From: Pusillimonas sp. UBA6240
Lineage (GTDB): Bacteria > Pseudomonadota > Gammaproteobacteria > Burkholderiales > Burkholderiaceae_B
NCBI GenBank assembly: GCA_002441445.1
Contig: DJWC01000119.1
Coordinates: 25,362-57,950 of the forward strand
Length of the DNA: 32,589 nucleotides
Direction of reading: 5' to 3'
Shown here piece after piece: positions 32,406-32,589 of the stretch. Each line of letters begins with the position of its first letter. Position 1 is the stretch's first letter. The notes below the pieces were generated by a model. It made no database searches and had not been told where the DNA came from. It saw nothing but the letters and a program-made list of their open reading frames with translations. Both the position numbers and the translations under genes were made by a program.

Positions 32406-32589
32406 ATGCCACGCCGTTCGATCCTGTCCGCCGCCGAGCGTGACAACCTGCTGGCATTGCCGGACGCCAAGGAAGAACTGATCCGTCACTACACGTTCAG
32501 CGACACCGACCTGTCCATCATCCGGCAGAGGCGCGGTCCGGTCAACCGGCTGGGCTTCGCCGTGCAGCTCTGCTACCTGCGCTTTCCCG
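32406..32589 (+). CDS. tnpA: Tn3-family transposase TnpA, N-terminal fragment
   Basis: Only the first 61 codons are in the window; the gene continues past the right edge. It opens MPRRSILSAAERDNLLALPD and continues HYTFSDTDLSIIRQRRGP, the conserved N-terminus of Tn21-subfamily transposases (full length about 990 residues). It cuts and joins the 38-bp terminal repeats. AAAGAG lies 5 bp upstream of the ATG. The distal repeat should follow its stop codon outside the window. The DDE core is not visible. Confidence 0.93.
   Translation, partial: MPRRSILSAAERDNLLALPDAKEELIRHYTFSDTDLSIIRQRRGPVNRLGFAVQLCYLRFP

Larger units (their letters stand above)
25187..32589. mobile_element. Tn3-family (Tn21-like) arsenic resistance transposon, right end outside window
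   Basis: The left end is a 38-bp terminal inverted repeat at 25187-25224. Inside are a Tn21-type resolvase gene pointing to that end, a res-like region, a complete seven-gene ars operon, and the first 61 codons of a Tn21-type transposase pointing to the other end. tnpR and tnpA sit at opposite ends with the cargo between them. The element interrupts an hsp20 gene; the left flank is CGAAA (25182-25186), which should be repeated at the right end if the usual 5-bp target duplication was made. The layout resembles, from memory, the ars transposons of Acidithiobacillus caldus and Leptospirillum. Confidence 0.93.

Overview
The window looks like a Gram-negative betaproteobacterial chromosome, most likely Alcaligenaceae (Bordetella, Achromobacter, Pusillimonas or a relative). 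The reasons are the high GC, three orphan Bug-type (TctC) solute-binding proteins, CaiB/BaiF CoA-transferases, a TRAP transporter and many LysR regulators set among small catabolic operons. No rRNA, tRNA or CRISPR array was seen. The genus is inferred from gene style, not from a marker gene.

Bases 1-4416 hold the 3' end of a zinc alcohol dehydrogenase, then a + strand operon of CoA-transferase, Bug receptor and enoyl-CoA hydratase that ends at a strong intrinsic terminator (3378-3410), then a LysR gene. Bases 4563-13165 hold a long + strand operon: aldehyde dehydrogenase, TRAP transporter DctP-DctQ-DctM, zinc alcohol dehydrogenase, a second CoA-transferase, a CitE-like lyase and a terminal LysR gene. 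It reads as one import, oxidation, CoA-activation and C-C cleavage pathway for an unknown hydroxylated acid. A small two-helix membrane protein follows (13396-13752).

Bases 13852-20411 hold a third module: acyl-CoA ligase with amidohydrolase (- strand), a LysR divergent from them, a DUF35 OB-fold protein with a thiolase-like enzyme (- strand), and a divergent Bug receptor. The thiolase/DUF35 pair resembles acyl-CoA retro-aldolases. Bases 20525-24042 hold a fourth module on the - strand: GntR regulator, Bug receptor, and the large and small subunits of an aconitase-X (AcnX) dehydratase. The GntR gene has a legible sigma70 promoter with a palindromic operator in its spacer. Next come a UspA gene and a small heat shock gene (hsp20), both on the - strand.

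The hsp20 gene is cut by a Tn3-family (Tn21-like) transposon whose 38-bp terminal inverted repeat is at 25187-25224. Inside are a serine resolvase (tnpR), a probable res site, a seven-gene arsenic operon (arsR, arsC, arsD, arsA, FAD/NAD disulfide reductase, CBS-domain protein, arsB), and the start of the transposase gene (tnpA), which runs off the window. The layout recalls Tn21-like ars transposons of biomining Acidithiobacillus. ArsC reduces arsenate, ArsD passes As(III) to the ArsA ATPase, and ArsA drives the ArsB pump. The two genes between arsA and arsB have no settled role.
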